64,000 bases of DNA from Kineosphaera sp032229625. Its GTDB lineage: Bacteria > Actinomycetota > Actinomycetes > Actinomycetales > Dermatophilaceae. Made by a program: the position numbers and the translations under genes. This document shows positions 42,852 to 51,844 of this stretch, piece by piece. Under the pieces are notes generated by a model. That model was not told the DNA's origin, ran no database searches, and worked only from the letters and a program-made list of their open reading frames with translations. Location: positions 1 to 64,000 of the forward strand of contig JAVTVZ010000087.1 of assembly GCA_032229625.1 (NCBI GenBank). The letters are read 5' to 3'. The stretch's first letter is position 1. Each line of letters opens with the position of its first letter.

Positions 42852-43721
42852 ATGACGAACGCGCTGCTCACCCGTCCGCCCACACCTGGGCCGACCCGCG
42901 CCTCGGGCGGCCAGGAGTCGCGCCTCCTGACGCTGTCGCCGAGCCGGGTCGAGGACTTCCTGCAGTGCCCGCTGCGCTTCCGCTTCTGCGCGCTGGAGGG
43001 TCGGGCACAGCCACCGACCGCCGCGATGGCCCGCGACGCGCTCGTGCGCGCGACACTCGACGCGCTCTTCGCGCTGCCGGCGGCCCGCCGCACCCGACAG
43101 GAGGCCGCCCGCCTGGTGCCCCGGCAGTGGGCGCGCGCGGCGGGCGACGATCCCGACCTGGCCGCGCTGCTCGACCGCGTCGCGGGCCACGACCCGGCCC
43201 GGCTGCAGCGGTGGTTCGACGACGTGGTGCGCCTGCTGGACCGCTGGTTCACCCTCGAGGATCCGACGCGGCTGGAGCCGGTGGCCCGCGAGGTGACGCT
43301 GGCGGTGGCGCGGCCGGGGCTCGCGGTGCGCGCCCGCCTGCACCGACTCGATGCGGCGCCGGACGGGCGACTGCGGATCACCGGCGTCACGACGCGGCGC
43401 GGCGCCGACACCGCCCGCGCGCTCGCCGAGCTGCGCGGCCTCGGCTGGGTGGTGTGGCGCTCCCGCGGGGTGCTGCCGACGCGCCTGCAGCTCGTCCAGC
43501 TGGGCGACGGGCTGGTCGTCACCGACGAGCCGGACGAGGCCGCGATGCGGGGCGTCGAGCGGCGGCTGCAGGCGGTGGCTGCGGCGATCGAGCGGGCCCG
43601 GGCCGGCGACGACTTCCGGCCGCGGCCCTCGTCGGCCTGCTTCGGCTGCCCGCACCGGGCGATCTGCCCGGTCTTGGCTGCGCATGAGCCCGGCGGCGGG
43701 CCCTCGGCGGCTGCCGCATGA
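42852..43721 (+). CDS. RecB/Cas4-like PD-(D/E)XK family protein with degenerate nuclease site
   Basis: 289 residues. The frame is that of actinobacterial RecB-family exonucleases: TLSPSRVEDFLQCPLRFRF at the start, SRGVLPTRLQLVQLGDG, and FRPRPSSACFGCPHRAICPV at the end. The four cysteines of the Fe-S cluster (QCP, then ACFGC and ICP) are all present. The catalytic residues are not: the usual GxxxH is DALVR, the DR-D of FLDR is RLHR, and VVDYKTG is ITGVTTR. It is probably a non-nucleolytic DNA- or partner-binding protein. A perfect PafBC promoter argues that it is still used in damage response. Confidence 0.82.
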   Translation: MTNALLTRPPTPGPTRASGGQESRLLTLSPSRVEDFLQCPLRFRFCALEGRAQPPTAAMARDALVRATLDALFALPAARRTRQEAARLVPRQWARAAGDDPDLAALLDRVAGHDPARLQRWFDDVVRLLDRWFTLEDPTRLEPVAREVTLAVARPGLAVRARLHRLDAAPDGRLRITGVTTRRGADTARALAELRGLGWVVWRSRGVLPTRLQLVQLGDGLVVTDEPDEAAMRGVERRLQAVAAAIERARAGDDFRPRPSSACFGCPHRAICPVLAAHEPGGGPSAAAA

Positions 43722-43750
43722 GCGCGACCGCGCGGGGGACGTCGGCCGGG

Positions 43751-44926
43751 TCAGGGCGCGCTGAGCCGCCGGTAGTGGTAGCGGTGATGCTCGGTGAAGC
43801 CGAGCCCGCGATAGAGCGCGACCGCCGCCGTGTTCGGCTCCCGCACCTGCAGGTAGGCGAAGCGAGCGCCGTCGGCGCGGGCCCGCGCCAGGAGCAGGCG
43901 AGTGATCATCGCCCCCAGTCCCCGGCGCCGCAGGGCGGGGACGACCTCGACGCACGAGATCCCGGCCCAGTCGGCCGTCACGACGACCCGTCCGGCGGCG
44001 ACGCCCCCGCGGGCGCCCTCCCCGACCGGCTCAGCCCCGACCGGCTCAGCCGCCGCCACGACCGCCGGTGTGCGAGTGGTCTGCTCGGGTCCCGGGGCCG
44101 AGAGCAGCAGATAGCGGGCCGGCGCGGAGGTCAGCACGCGCCGCGCGGCGTCGCTCGCGGCGATCTGGCCGCCGCGCACGACCTCGCCCCACGCGCCGTC
44201 GGGAGCCTCGCTCCATCCCTGCGTCACGGGCGTCGGTGCGCCCGCGGGCGGTTCGCCCGTCCCGGTCGCGTCCGGCAGGCGGCGCAGGTCGGCGACCATG
44301 ACGATCGTCGGCTCGTAGGCGACCCAGCCGCCCTCCCGGGCCGCGGCCTCGAGCGCGACGGCGGCGGGATCATCGGCGGCATCGATGTCGTGCGGCAGGT
44401 GCAGCAGGGGATGCTGCCCGAGCGCGCGGTAGTGCGCGGCCACGAGCGTCAGCGCCTCAGACACCCCGACGCCGGGATCGCCGGCGGCCAGCGCCGAATT
44501 CGCCCGGCCGGACCAGCCGAGCCCGTCACGCACGAGCCAGCCGCCGAGGCGGTGGGCGCCGACCCCGGGCCAGCCGGCAGCGGCGATCCGCTCGACATCG
44601 GCCGCGCTGGAGCTGGGCCGCACGCTGCGCGCCGGCACGATCCGGCGGCCGACGACGTCCGCCGGATCGAGGGCGACGGGCCCGCGGTCGTGCGGCAGCA
44701 GCACGAGCCGGTCGGGTGCGTCGACCAGCACCTCGCCGACGACGTCGCCGTGGCCGCCCTCGGGCAGCCGCCGACGCGCCGCGACCCGTGGTGTCCCCGG
44801 CGGCGGGGCCGGCAGCAGGACCCCCGGCCCGGTCACAGGGTCGAGCCGGTCGTCCGGCGCGGGGTCGTGGCGGCGAGCGGCCGCCGGATCGGACTGCGGA
44901 CCGGCGTGCGGATCGATGTGAGTCAC
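43751..44926 (-). CDS. GNAT family N-acetyltransferase with long N-terminal part
   Basis: 391 residues. The C-terminal 100 residues show the acetyl-CoA site VEVVPALRRRGLGAMITRLL and the motif-B segment LQVREPNTAAVALYRGLGFT. The N-terminal 270 residues resemble a degenerate second GNAT module (ALTLVAAHYRALGQHPLLHL) and a Pro/Gly-rich entry. A 15-base duplication (44022, 44037) codes AEPVG twice. Substrate unknown. GTG 44926 overlaps the HAD stop (GTGA), third gene in the metH unit. Confidence 0.85.
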   Translation of the reverse strand: MTHIDPHAGPQSDPAAARRHDPAPDDRLDPVTGPGVLLPAPPPGTPRVAARRRLPEGGHGDVVGEVLVDAPDRLVLLPHDRGPVALDPADVVGRRIVPARSVRPSSSAADVERIAAAGWPGVGAHRLGGWLVRDGLGWSGRANSALAAGDPGVGVSEALTLVAAHYRALGQHPLLHLPHDIDAADDPAAVALEAAAREGGWVAYEPTIVMVADLRRLPDATGTGEPPAGAPTPVTQGWSEAPDGAWGEVVRGGQIAASDAARRVLTSAPARYLLLSAPGPEQTTRTPAVVAAAEPVGAEPVGEGARGGVAAGRVVVTADWAGISCVEVVPALRRRGLGAMITRLLLARARADGARFAYLQVREPNTAAVALYRGLGFTEHHRYHYRRLSAP

Positions 44927-45660
44927 GACCCGGCGGCCGCAGTGGTGAGGCCGATCAGGTCGCCGGGTCCGACGCCGACGAGGCTGGGCACGGTCCTCAG
45001 ACCGGGCCGTGGTTCGACGGCCACGACGTGCGGCACGGCGAGCGTGCGCACCCCGGCCGCCAACGCCGAGGCCACCCCGGTCGGGGAGTCCTCGATGGCG
45101 ACGCAGTCGGCCGGCGCCGCGCCCAGCGCTCGCGCGGCGAGCAGATACGGCTCGGGGTCCGGCTTGCCTCGGGTGACCTCGTCACCGGTGACGACCGCGG
45201 AGAAGCTGCCCGGGGGCAGCGCGTCGAGGACGACGTCGACCATCGCCCGCCACGACATCGTCACCATCGCGCACGGCACCCCGGCCGCGCGCAACGCGCC
45301 GAGCAGCTCCAGGGCGCCCGGCCGCCACGGCACCGCCTCGCGCAGGCTCGCGATGACGCCCTGTTGCAACCGATCGACGATCTCCACGGGCGGCAGGTCG
45401 ACCGGCGAGTGCGCGCGGATGTACTCGGCGGAGGCCAGCAGCGCGTTGCCGACGAGCTGGTGCGCGTGCTCCTGCGACCAGTGCCCGCCGAAGGACTCGA
45501 CGAGCGCGTGCTCCTGGGCGATCCAATACGGTTCGGTGTCCAGCAGGGTGCCGTCCATGTCCCACAAGACAGCCGCCGGCAGCGCGCCGCCGGCCCGGGG
45601 CGCCGCCCCGGGCCGGTGCCGCGGTGGCGCCCCGGACACGTCCGGCTGCTCGTCGGCCAC
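44923..45660 (-). CDS. HAD superfamily hydrolase (beta-phosphoglucomutase-like phosphatase)
   Basis: 245 residues. Motif I VLWDMDGTLLDTEPYWI with both Asp residues, motif II VTMSW, motif III Lys in TRGKPDPEPYLLAA and motif IV CVAIEDSPTGVASALAAG. The four-helix cap is of subclass IA. It probably dephosphorylates a small sugar phosphate. GTG 45660 begins one base after the metH stop (TGA-C-GTG), which suggests reinitiation. Confidence 0.92.
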   Translation of the reverse strand: MADEQPDVSGAPPRHRPGAAPRAGGALPAAVLWDMDGTLLDTEPYWIAQEHALVESFGGHWSQEHAHQLVGNALLASAEYIRAHSPVDLPPVEIVDRLQQGVIASLREAVPWRPGALELLGALRAAGVPCAMVTMSWRAMVDVVLDALPPGSFSAVVTGDEVTRGKPDPEPYLLAARALGAAPADCVAIEDSPTGVASALAAGVRTLAVPHVVAVEPRPGLRTVPSLVGVGPGDLIGLTTAAAGS

Positions 45661-45661
45661 G

Positions 45662-48600
45662 TCAGACCTTGAAGTACTTCGCCTCGGGGTGGTGCACGAC
45701 GAGCGCGTCGGTCGACTGCTCGGGGTGCAGCTGCAGCTCCTCGGAGAGCTCCACACCGATCCGGCCCGGCTCGAGCAGCGCCACCAGCGTCGCCCGCTGC
45801 TCCAGGTCGGGGCAGGCAGGGTAACCGAAGGAGTAGCGGCAGCCGCGGAAGCGCACGTCGAGCACCTCGTCGATCCCCAACTCCTGCGCGTCGCCGAAGC
45901 CGAGCTCGTCGCGCACCCGGGCGTGCCAGTATTCGGCGAGCGCCTCGGTGAGCTGCACCGACAGGCCGTGCAGCTCCAGGTAGTCGCGGTAGGCGTTCTG
46001 CTCGTAGAGCACCGCGGTGGCCTGGGACGCCTTCTCGCCCATCGTCGCGAGCTGGAACGCGATGACGTCCGGCTGCCCGTCGGCCTCGTACTTCTCGCGG
46101 CTGCGGAAGAAGTCGGCCAGGTCCAGCCGCCGGTCGCGCCGCTGACGCGGGAACGTCAGGCGGGCGCGCTCGCTGCCCTTCGGCTGGCCGTCGGGGCCGT
46201 CCTCGTGCCACAGCACGACCACGTCGTTGCCGTCGCTGTAGCAGGGGAAGTAGCCGTAGACGACCGCCGGTTCGAGCAGGTCCTGGGTGTGGATCCGCTC
46301 GAGCCACATCCGCAGCCGCGGCCGGCCCTCGGTCTCGACGAGCTCCTCGTAGGAGGCACCGCCCTCACCGCGGGTGGGCTTGAGCCCCCACTGCCCGAGG
46401 AAGGTCGCCCGCTCGTCGAGGTAGCCCGCGACCTCCGCGAGGGGGATGCCCTTGACGACCCGGGTGCCCCAGAAGGGCGGGGTCGGGATGTCGTTGTCGT
46501 CCGCCACGTCCGAGCGGGTCGTGTCGGTGACCAGCGCGCCCTCCTCGTGGGGGGTCGCGACGGCGCGCACGCGGCGGGCGCGACGCTCCGGCAGGGCCTC
46601 CTCCAGGGAGACCTCCGGGTCGTTCTTCGCCCGCGCGATCGCGTCCATCAGGCGCAGACCCTCGAAGGCGTCGCGGGCATACCGCACGTGGCCCTCGTAG
46701 ACCTCGGCGAGGTCCTGCTCGACATACGCCCTGGTCAGGGCCGCGCCGCCGAGCAGCACAGGCCAGCGCTGCGCGAGCCCGCGAGAGTTGAACTCGACGA
46801 GATTGTCCTTCATGACGACCGTCGACTTCACGAGCAGCCCGGACATGCCGACGGCGTCGACGTCGTGCTCGGTCGCGGCGTCGATGATCTCGTTGACGGT
46901 CTTCTTGATGCCGATGTTGACGACGTCGTAGCCGTTGTTGCTCAGGATGATGTCGACGAGGTTCTTGCCGATGTCGTGCACGTCGCCCTTGACGGTCGCG
47001 AGCAGCACCTTGGCCTTCGCGCGCGACCCGCCGCCGGAGCCGCCCTCCTGCTCCTCGATCGTCGGCTCCAGGTGCGCGACCGCGGCCTTCATCGTCTCGG
47101 CGGACTGCAGCACGAAGGGCAGCTGCATGCGCCCGCTGCCGAAGAGCTCACCGACGACCTTCATGCCCGCGAGCAGGTGGTCGTTGATGATGTCGAGCGC
47201 GCGGGTGCCTACCGCCAGGGCCTCGTCGAGATCGGCCTCGAGCCCGTTGCGCTCGCCGTCGACGATGCGCCGCTCGAGACGCTCGCCCAGGGGCAGCGCC
47301 GCGAGCTCGGCGGCCCGCCCGGCCTTCAGCGACGCCGAGTCGACGCCCTCGAAGAGCTCGAGCATGCGGGCCAGCGGGTCGTAGGTCAGCTCGCCGGCCT
47401 CGTTGTAGCCGCGGCGGTCCCACACGAGGTCGAGCGCGACCTCGAGCTGCTCCTGCGGGATCCGCGCGACGGGCAGGATCTTCGCGGAGTTGACGATCGC
47501 GCTGCTCAGACCGGCCTTGACGCATTCGTCGAGGAAGACCGAGTTGAGCACGACGCGGGCCGCGGGCTTGAGCCCGAAGCTGACGTTGGACACGCCCAGC
47601 GTCGTCTGGACCCCCGGATAGCGGGTCGTGATCTCGCGGATCGCCTCGATGGTCTCGATGCCGTCGCGGCGGGTCTCCTCCTGACCGGTGGCGATGGGGA
47701 AGGTCAGGGCGTCGACGACGATGTCCTCGACGCTGAAGCCGTGCTCGGTCGTCAGGGCGTCGATGAGCCGCGAGGCGATCTCGACCTTCTTCTCGGCGGT
47801 GCGCGCCTGCCCTTGCTCGTCGATCGTCAGCGCGACGAGCGCGCTGCCGTGCTCCTGGGCGAGGGCGACCATGCGCGCGAAGCGCGAGGTGGGCCCGTCG
47901 CCGTCCTCGTAGTTGACCGAGTTGATGACCGCGCGGCCACCGAGCCGCTCCAGGCCCGCCTCGATGACGGCGGGCTCCGTGGAGTCGAGCACGAGCGGCA
48001 ACGTCGAGCTCGTCGCCAGCCGCGAGACGAGCTCGCTCATGTCACCGGCGCCGTCGCGCCCGACATAGTCGACACACACGTCGAGCAGGTGCGCGCCCTC
48101 GCGGGTCATGTCCTTGGCGATCTCGACGCAGTCGTCCCAGCGCTGCGCGAGCATGGCCTCGCGGAAGGCCTTGGAGCCGTTGGCGTTGGTCCGCTCCCCC
48201 AGGGAGAGGTAGCTCGCGTCCTGCCGGAACGGCACGGAGGTGTAGAGCGAGGCCACCGCTGCCTCGGGCGTGGGCTCGCGGGGCGTCACCTCGCGCCCGC
48301 CGACGGCCTCGACGACCGCCCGCAGATGCTCCGGGGTCGTGCCGCAGCAGCCGCCGACGATCGCGACGCCGTAGTCCGTGACGAACTGCTCGTGCGCCCG
48401 GGCCAGCTCGGCGGGCGTCAGCGGGTAGTGCGCGCCGTCCTTGGTCAGCTCCGGCAGCCCCGCGTTGGGCAGCACGCTGATCGGGATGCGCGAGTTGCGC
48501 GACAGGTAGCGCAGGTGCTCGCTCATCTCCGCGGGCCCGGTCGCGCAGTTCAGCCCGATGACGTCGATGCCCAGCGGCTCCAGCGCCGTCAGCGCCGCGC

Positions 48601-49231
48601 CGATCTCGCTGCCCATGAGCATCGTGCCGGTCGTCTCGATCGTGACCTGGGCGATGATCGGCAGATCCTGCTCGCGGGCGGCCAGCGCCCGCTTGGCGCC
48701 GACGACGGCCGCCTTCGTCTGCAGCAGGTCCTGGCAGGTCTCGATGAGGATCGCGTCGGACCCCCCGTCGATGAGGCCGGCGGCGCACTCCTCGTAGGCG
48801 TCGCGCAGCTGGGCGTAGGGCGCGTGCAGCAGCGACGGCAGCTTGGTGCCGGGGCCGACGGAGCCGAGCACGAAGCGCGGCTTGTCGTCCGTGGAGTAGG
48901 CATCCGCGGCCTCGCGGGCGATCTGGGCGCCGGCCCGGGCGAGTTCGTAGATGCGCTCGGGGATGTCGTATTCGGCGAGGTTGGCGAAGTTCGCGCCGAA
49001 GGTGTTGGTCTCGATGGCGTCGACCCCGACCGCGAGGTATTCCTCGTGGACGGCCCGGACGATGTCCGGGCGGGTGACATTGAGGATCTCGTTGCACCCC
49101 TCGAGCTGTTGGAAGTCCTCCAGCGTGGGGTCGGCGGCCTGCAGCATCGTGCCCATCGCGCCGTCGGCGACGATCACTCGCTGGGTCAGAAGGGGTCGAA
49201 GCTGCGGTCGTCGCTCGGAGCGGCTGCTCAC
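45662..49231 (-). CDS. metH: Cobalamin-dependent methionine synthase MetH
   Basis: 1189 residues, all four modules. Homocysteine domain with zinc ligands (GLNCATGPAEM, VGGCCGTTPEH), folate domain (SLGERTNANGSKAFREAML), B12 cap and B12 domain (KGDVHDIGKNLVDIILSNNG with the axial His), and a C-terminal reactivation domain (SAM-binding region ending RCRYSFGYPACPDLEQR-like). It methylates homocysteine from methyl-tetrahydrofolate. GTG start at 49231 with a weak GAAAG site. No cobalamin riboswitch is recognisable in the 175 bases upstream. Confidence 0.97.
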   Translation of the reverse strand: MSSRSERRPQLRPLLTQRVIVADGAMGTMLQAADPTLEDFQQLEGCNEILNVTRPDIVRAVHEEYLAVGVDAIETNTFGANFANLAEYDIPERIYELARAGAQIAREAADAYSTDDKPRFVLGSVGPGTKLPSLLHAPYAQLRDAYEECAAGLIDGGSDAILIETCQDLLQTKAAVVGAKRALAAREQDLPIIAQVTIETTGTMLMGSEIGAALTALEPLGIDVIGLNCATGPAEMSEHLRYLSRNSRIPISVLPNAGLPELTKDGAHYPLTPAELARAHEQFVTDYGVAIVGGCCGTTPEHLRAVVEAVGGREVTPREPTPEAAVASLYTSVPFRQDASYLSLGERTNANGSKAFREAMLAQRWDDCVEIAKDMTREGAHLLDVCVDYVGRDGAGDMSELVSRLATSSTLPLVLDSTEPAVIEAGLERLGGRAVINSVNYEDGDGPTSRFARMVALAQEHGSALVALTIDEQGQARTAEKKVEIASRLIDALTTEHGFSVEDIVVDALTFPIATGQEETRRDGIETIEAIREITTRYPGVQTTLGVSNVSFGLKPAARVVLNSVFLDECVKAGLSSAIVNSAKILPVARIPQEQLEVALDLVWDRRGYNEAGELTYDPLARMLELFEGVDSASLKAGRAAELAALPLGERLERRIVDGERNGLEADLDEALAVGTRALDIINDHLLAGMKVVGELFGSGRMQLPFVLQSAETMKAAVAHLEPTIEEQEGGSGGGSRAKAKVLLATVKGDVHDIGKNLVDIILSNNGYDVVNIGIKKTVNEIIDAATEHDVDAVGMSGLLVKSTVVMKDNLVEFNSRGLAQRWPVLLGGAALTRAYVEQDLAEVYEGHVRYARDAFEGLRLMDAIARAKNDPEVSLEEALPERRARRVRAVATPHEEGALVTDTTRSDVADDNDIPTPPFWGTRVVKGIPLAEVAGYLDERATFLGQWGLKPTRGEGGASYEELVETEGRPRLRMWLERIHTQDLLEPAVVYGYFPCYSDGNDVVVLWHEDGPDGQPKGSERARLTFPRQRRDRRLDLADFFRSREKYEADGQPDVIAFQLATMGEKASQATAVLYEQNAYRDYLELHGLSVQLTEALAEYWHARVRDELGFGDAQELGIDEVLDVRFRGCRYSFGYPACPDLEQRATLVALLEPGRIGVELSEELQLHPEQSTDALVVHHPEAKYFKV

Positions 49232-49406
49232 TATCGCGGTCTTTCTACGTGCGGACAGGACCCCCCATGCTACTCACGCCCCGCCAGGGCCCTTCGTCCC
49301 GACGAGGGACGGACCCCGGCGACCGGTGCGAGCGTCGCTGCGCGAGCCGGACTGCGTAGGCTGGTGGGATGCTCACGCCAACAACAGCGGACCGACGGGA
49401 GACTCC

Positions 49407-50255
49407 GTGATCGAGGTCGAGGACCTGCCCGAGCTCGTCGATCCCGTGGTCATCGCGGCCTTCGAGGGGTGGAACGACGCCGGGGAGGCCGCGAGTTCGG
49501 TCGTCGAGCACCTGGCGCAGGTCTGGGGCGCGGAGCCGATCGCGGCGATCGACCCCGAGGACTATTACGACTTCCAGGTCACCCGCCCGCGCGTCGGCAC
49601 GGTCGACGGGGTCCGGCGCATCACGTGGCCGACGACTCGGGTGTTGTGCGCGCCGCGGGTCGCCGCCGGCCGGGACATCCTCATCATCCAGGGCATCGAG
49701 CCGTCGACGCGGTGGCGCACCTTCGTCATCGAGCTGCTCGCGCTGGCCGACGAGATCGACGCCTCGATGCTCGTCTGCCTCGGTGCGTTGCTCGCCGACG
49801 TGCCGCACACCCGGCCGCTGCCGGTGGGCACGTATTCGGAGGACGCGCGCCTCGCGCACTCCCTCGACCTGGAGCCCAACACCTACGAGGGCCCGACGGG
49901 CATCGTCGGGGTGCTCGCCGACGCGGCCTACCAGGCGGAGATCCCGACGGTCTCGTGCTGGGTGTCCGTGCCGCACTACGCCGGCGGCACCCCCTCGCCG
50001 AAGGCGACCCTCGCGCTGCTCGACCACCTCGAGGAGCTGCTCGACCTGCGGGTGCCCCGCGGTGACCTCGAGGACCTGTCCCGCGCCTGGGAGCGCGGCG
50101 TCGACGAGCTCGCCGAGAGCGACGAGGAGGTCGGCGAATACGTCCAGGCCCTCGAGCAGGCCACCGACACCGCCGAGCACCCCGAGGCCAGCGGCGACGC
50201 GATCGCCCGCGAGTTCGAGCGCTACCTGCGTCGCCGCGACGAACCCGAGGACTGA
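49407..50255 (+). CDS. PAC2 family protein
   Basis: 282 residues. PAC2 fold start VEDLPELVDPVVIAAFEGWN, followed by DAGEAASSVVEHLA, TRVLCAPRVAAGRDILIIQG and CLGALLADVPHTRPLPV. The family is named for eukaryotic proteasome-assembly chaperones. In actinobacteria these proteins are conserved next to mshC and their role is unknown; an actual proteasome link is not shown. GTG 49407 follows GGGAG by 6 bases. The acidic C-terminus (ESDEEVGEYV) is conserved in relatives. Confidence 0.9.
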   Translation: MIEVEDLPELVDPVVIAAFEGWNDAGEAASSVVEHLAQVWGAEPIAAIDPEDYYDFQVTRPRVGTVDGVRRITWPTTRVLCAPRVAAGRDILIIQGIEPSTRWRTFVIELLALADEIDASMLVCLGALLADVPHTRPLPVGTYSEDARLAHSLDLEPNTYEGPTGIVGVLADAAYQAEIPTVSCWVSVPHYAGGTPSPKATLALLDHLEELLDLRVPRGDLEDLSRAWERGVDELAESDEEVGEYVQALEQATDTAEHPEASGDAIAREFERYLRRRDEPED

Positions 50256-50379
50256 GCGCGCTCGCCGGCGAGGACCCCGGGGACCGCCCCTCGGGCACCG
50301 ACCACCGGCGACACCGCGCCCGGGCTCGTCCGCCGACGAGCGGCCGACGAGCGACGACCGAGAAGCGGCCGCAGGAGAC

Positions 50380-51753
50380 CTACAGCGCGATGCCCAGGAG
50401 GGCGTCCACCGCGTCACGCGCGACCCGCGACCGATGGTCGGGCTGCTCGCCGATGTCGGCAGGGGTGTCGGCAGTGGCGTCGCCGGGCCCGGCGTCACCG
50501 TGTGCGGCAGCATCGACCGCGGCATTGAGCGCGGCGTCGACCGCGGCGAGCGCCCCCGGGGTGTCGAGGTCGTCGGCGACCCGCTCGCGCAGCGTCGTCA
50601 GCAGCGCCAGCGCCGCATTCTGCCCGAGCGCGTCGATGCCGCCCCGCCAGCGCGCGAGGCGCTCCTGGGCGTGGGCGAGCGCGTCGTCGGTCCACTCCCA
50701 CGGCGTCCGGTAGTGGTGGTCGAGCAGCACGAGCCGGATCGCCATGGGGTCGACGCCCTGGGCGCGCAGCCGCGACACGAGCACGAGGTTGCCGCGGGAC
50801 TTGCTCATCTTGGCGCCGTNNNNNNNNNNNNNNNNNNNNNNNNNNNNNNNNNNNNNNNNNNNNNNNNNNNNNNNNNNNNNNNNNNNNNNNNNNNNNNNNN
50901 NNNNNNNNNNNNNNNNNNNCTGCGACGCGTGTGCCTGCGACGCGTGTGCCTGCGACGCGTATGCCTGCGATGCGTCCGACGCGGCCCCCGGCACCGGCCC
51001 GGACGACACCGGCCGACCCTGCGGGGACCAGGACGGCTCACCGGGTCGCGCGGCGCGCCACAGCAGCGGATCGAGCGCGTCGCGCTTGCCCTCTCGCTCC
51101 GGGTCTCCCCCGCGGTCGGCGAAGACGGCGAGCATCTCGTCGCGAGTAAAGCCGCTGACCTGCCCGAACCCGGTCGTCGCCGCCAGGTCGAGGTAGACGT
51201 CGGCGGCCCCCGGCTCCTGCGCGTCGGGCGCGGCGAGCTCGTAGGCGGTGCCGTGGGCCAGCAGGGTCGCCACGGCCTGCGCGATCGGGTCGATGCTCTC
51301 GACGACCCCGCGGTAGTCGCGCGGCGGGATGACCCGCAGGGCGCTCATGTCGTCGCGGAAGAGCTGGATCTCGCGCTCGGCGAGCTCGCGCCAATCGATG
51401 CCGTCGCGCTCGGCGCGCTCGAGCAGCGGGTCGTCGACGTCCGTGACGTTCTGCACGTAGTGCACGTCGCGGCCGGCGGCCCGCAGCGCCCGCTGCAGCA
51501 CGTCGAAGGTGACGTACGTCGCCGCGTGCCCCATGTGGGTCGCGTCGTAGGGCGTGATCCCGCAGACGTAGAGCCCGGCCGGTTCGGCGACGGCGGGATC
51601 GGGGCGGGAGTCGGCGGGCTCGGCGGCCTGGGTCGCGACGGCCGCGGGCTCGAGCGTCGCCTCGGCCCGGCGGGAGGAGTCGTAGACGCGCGGGGCCGGG
51701 CCCACGCCGTAGGAGGTCAGGTCGGGAACGACCGGTGAGGTCCAAGAGCGCAC
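50380..51753 (-). CDS. mshC: Mycothiol ligase MshC with a repeat insertion and an assembly gap
   Basis: MshC joins cysteine to glucosaminyl-inositol in mycothiol synthesis, and is a CysS homologue. VRSWTSPVVPDLTSYGVGPA, GLYVCGITPYDATHMGHAAT (zinc Cys and HIGH-like site), WSPQGRP and, after the gap, GAKMSKSRGNLVLVSRL (KMSKS) are present. Between WSPQGRP and KMSKS, relatives have a 65-residue segment with further zinc ligands. Here the visible part is SSGPVPGAASDASQ followed by AHASQ repeats, then N. So the essential segment must lie in the gap, which must be longer than 100. TAGCCT stands 7 bases before GTG 51753. Confidence 0.9.
   Translation of the reverse strand: MRSWTSPVVPDLTSYGVGPAPRVYDSSRRAEATLEPAAVATQAAEPADSRPDPAVAEPAGLYVCGITPYDATHMGHAATYVTFDVLQRALRAAGRDVHYVQNVTDVDDPLLERAERDGIDWRELAEREIQLFRDDMSALRVIPPRDYRGVVESIDPIAQAVATLLAHGTAYELAAPDAQEPGAADVYLDLAATTGFGQVSGFTRDEMLAVFADRGGDPEREGKRDALDPLLWRAARPGEPSWSPQGRPVSSGPVPGAASDASQAYASQAHASQAHASQXXXXXXXXXXXXXXXXXXXXXXXXXXXXXXXXXXGAKMSKSRGNLVLVSRLRAQGVDPMAIRLVLLDHHYRTPWEWTDDALAHAQERLARWRGGIDALGQNAALALLTTLRERVADDLDTPGALAAVDAALNAAVDAAAHGDAGPGDATADTPADIGEQPDHRSRVARDAVDALLGIAL
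50820..50919. other. Assembly gap in mshC at 15-base repeats
   Basis: No duplicated flank. The right side begins with ctgcgacg units at 50920, 50935, 50950 and 50965, 15 bases apart (AHASQ on the coding strand). The true gap is probably over 200 bases. Confidence 0.9.
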
Positions 51754-51844
51754 GCACGCCAGGCTAACCGCCCCCGGTGACGACGATGCAGGCCAGGCCA
51801 CGGGTCAGGACGCGCCGCGCATCCGCGGGGCCGGCGAGGACGGC

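Noticed and set aside
49232..49406. Cobalamin riboswitch before metH
   Set aside because: The B12-box and its core helices could not be found in the 175 bases between metH and PAC2.
43718..50065. A 2115-codon plus-strand open frame opposite GNAT, HAD and metH
   Set aside because: GC-rich antisense shadow. The minus strand encodes recognisable full-length families, and the frame translates to Arg/Gly/Ala/Val-rich sequence without any domain.
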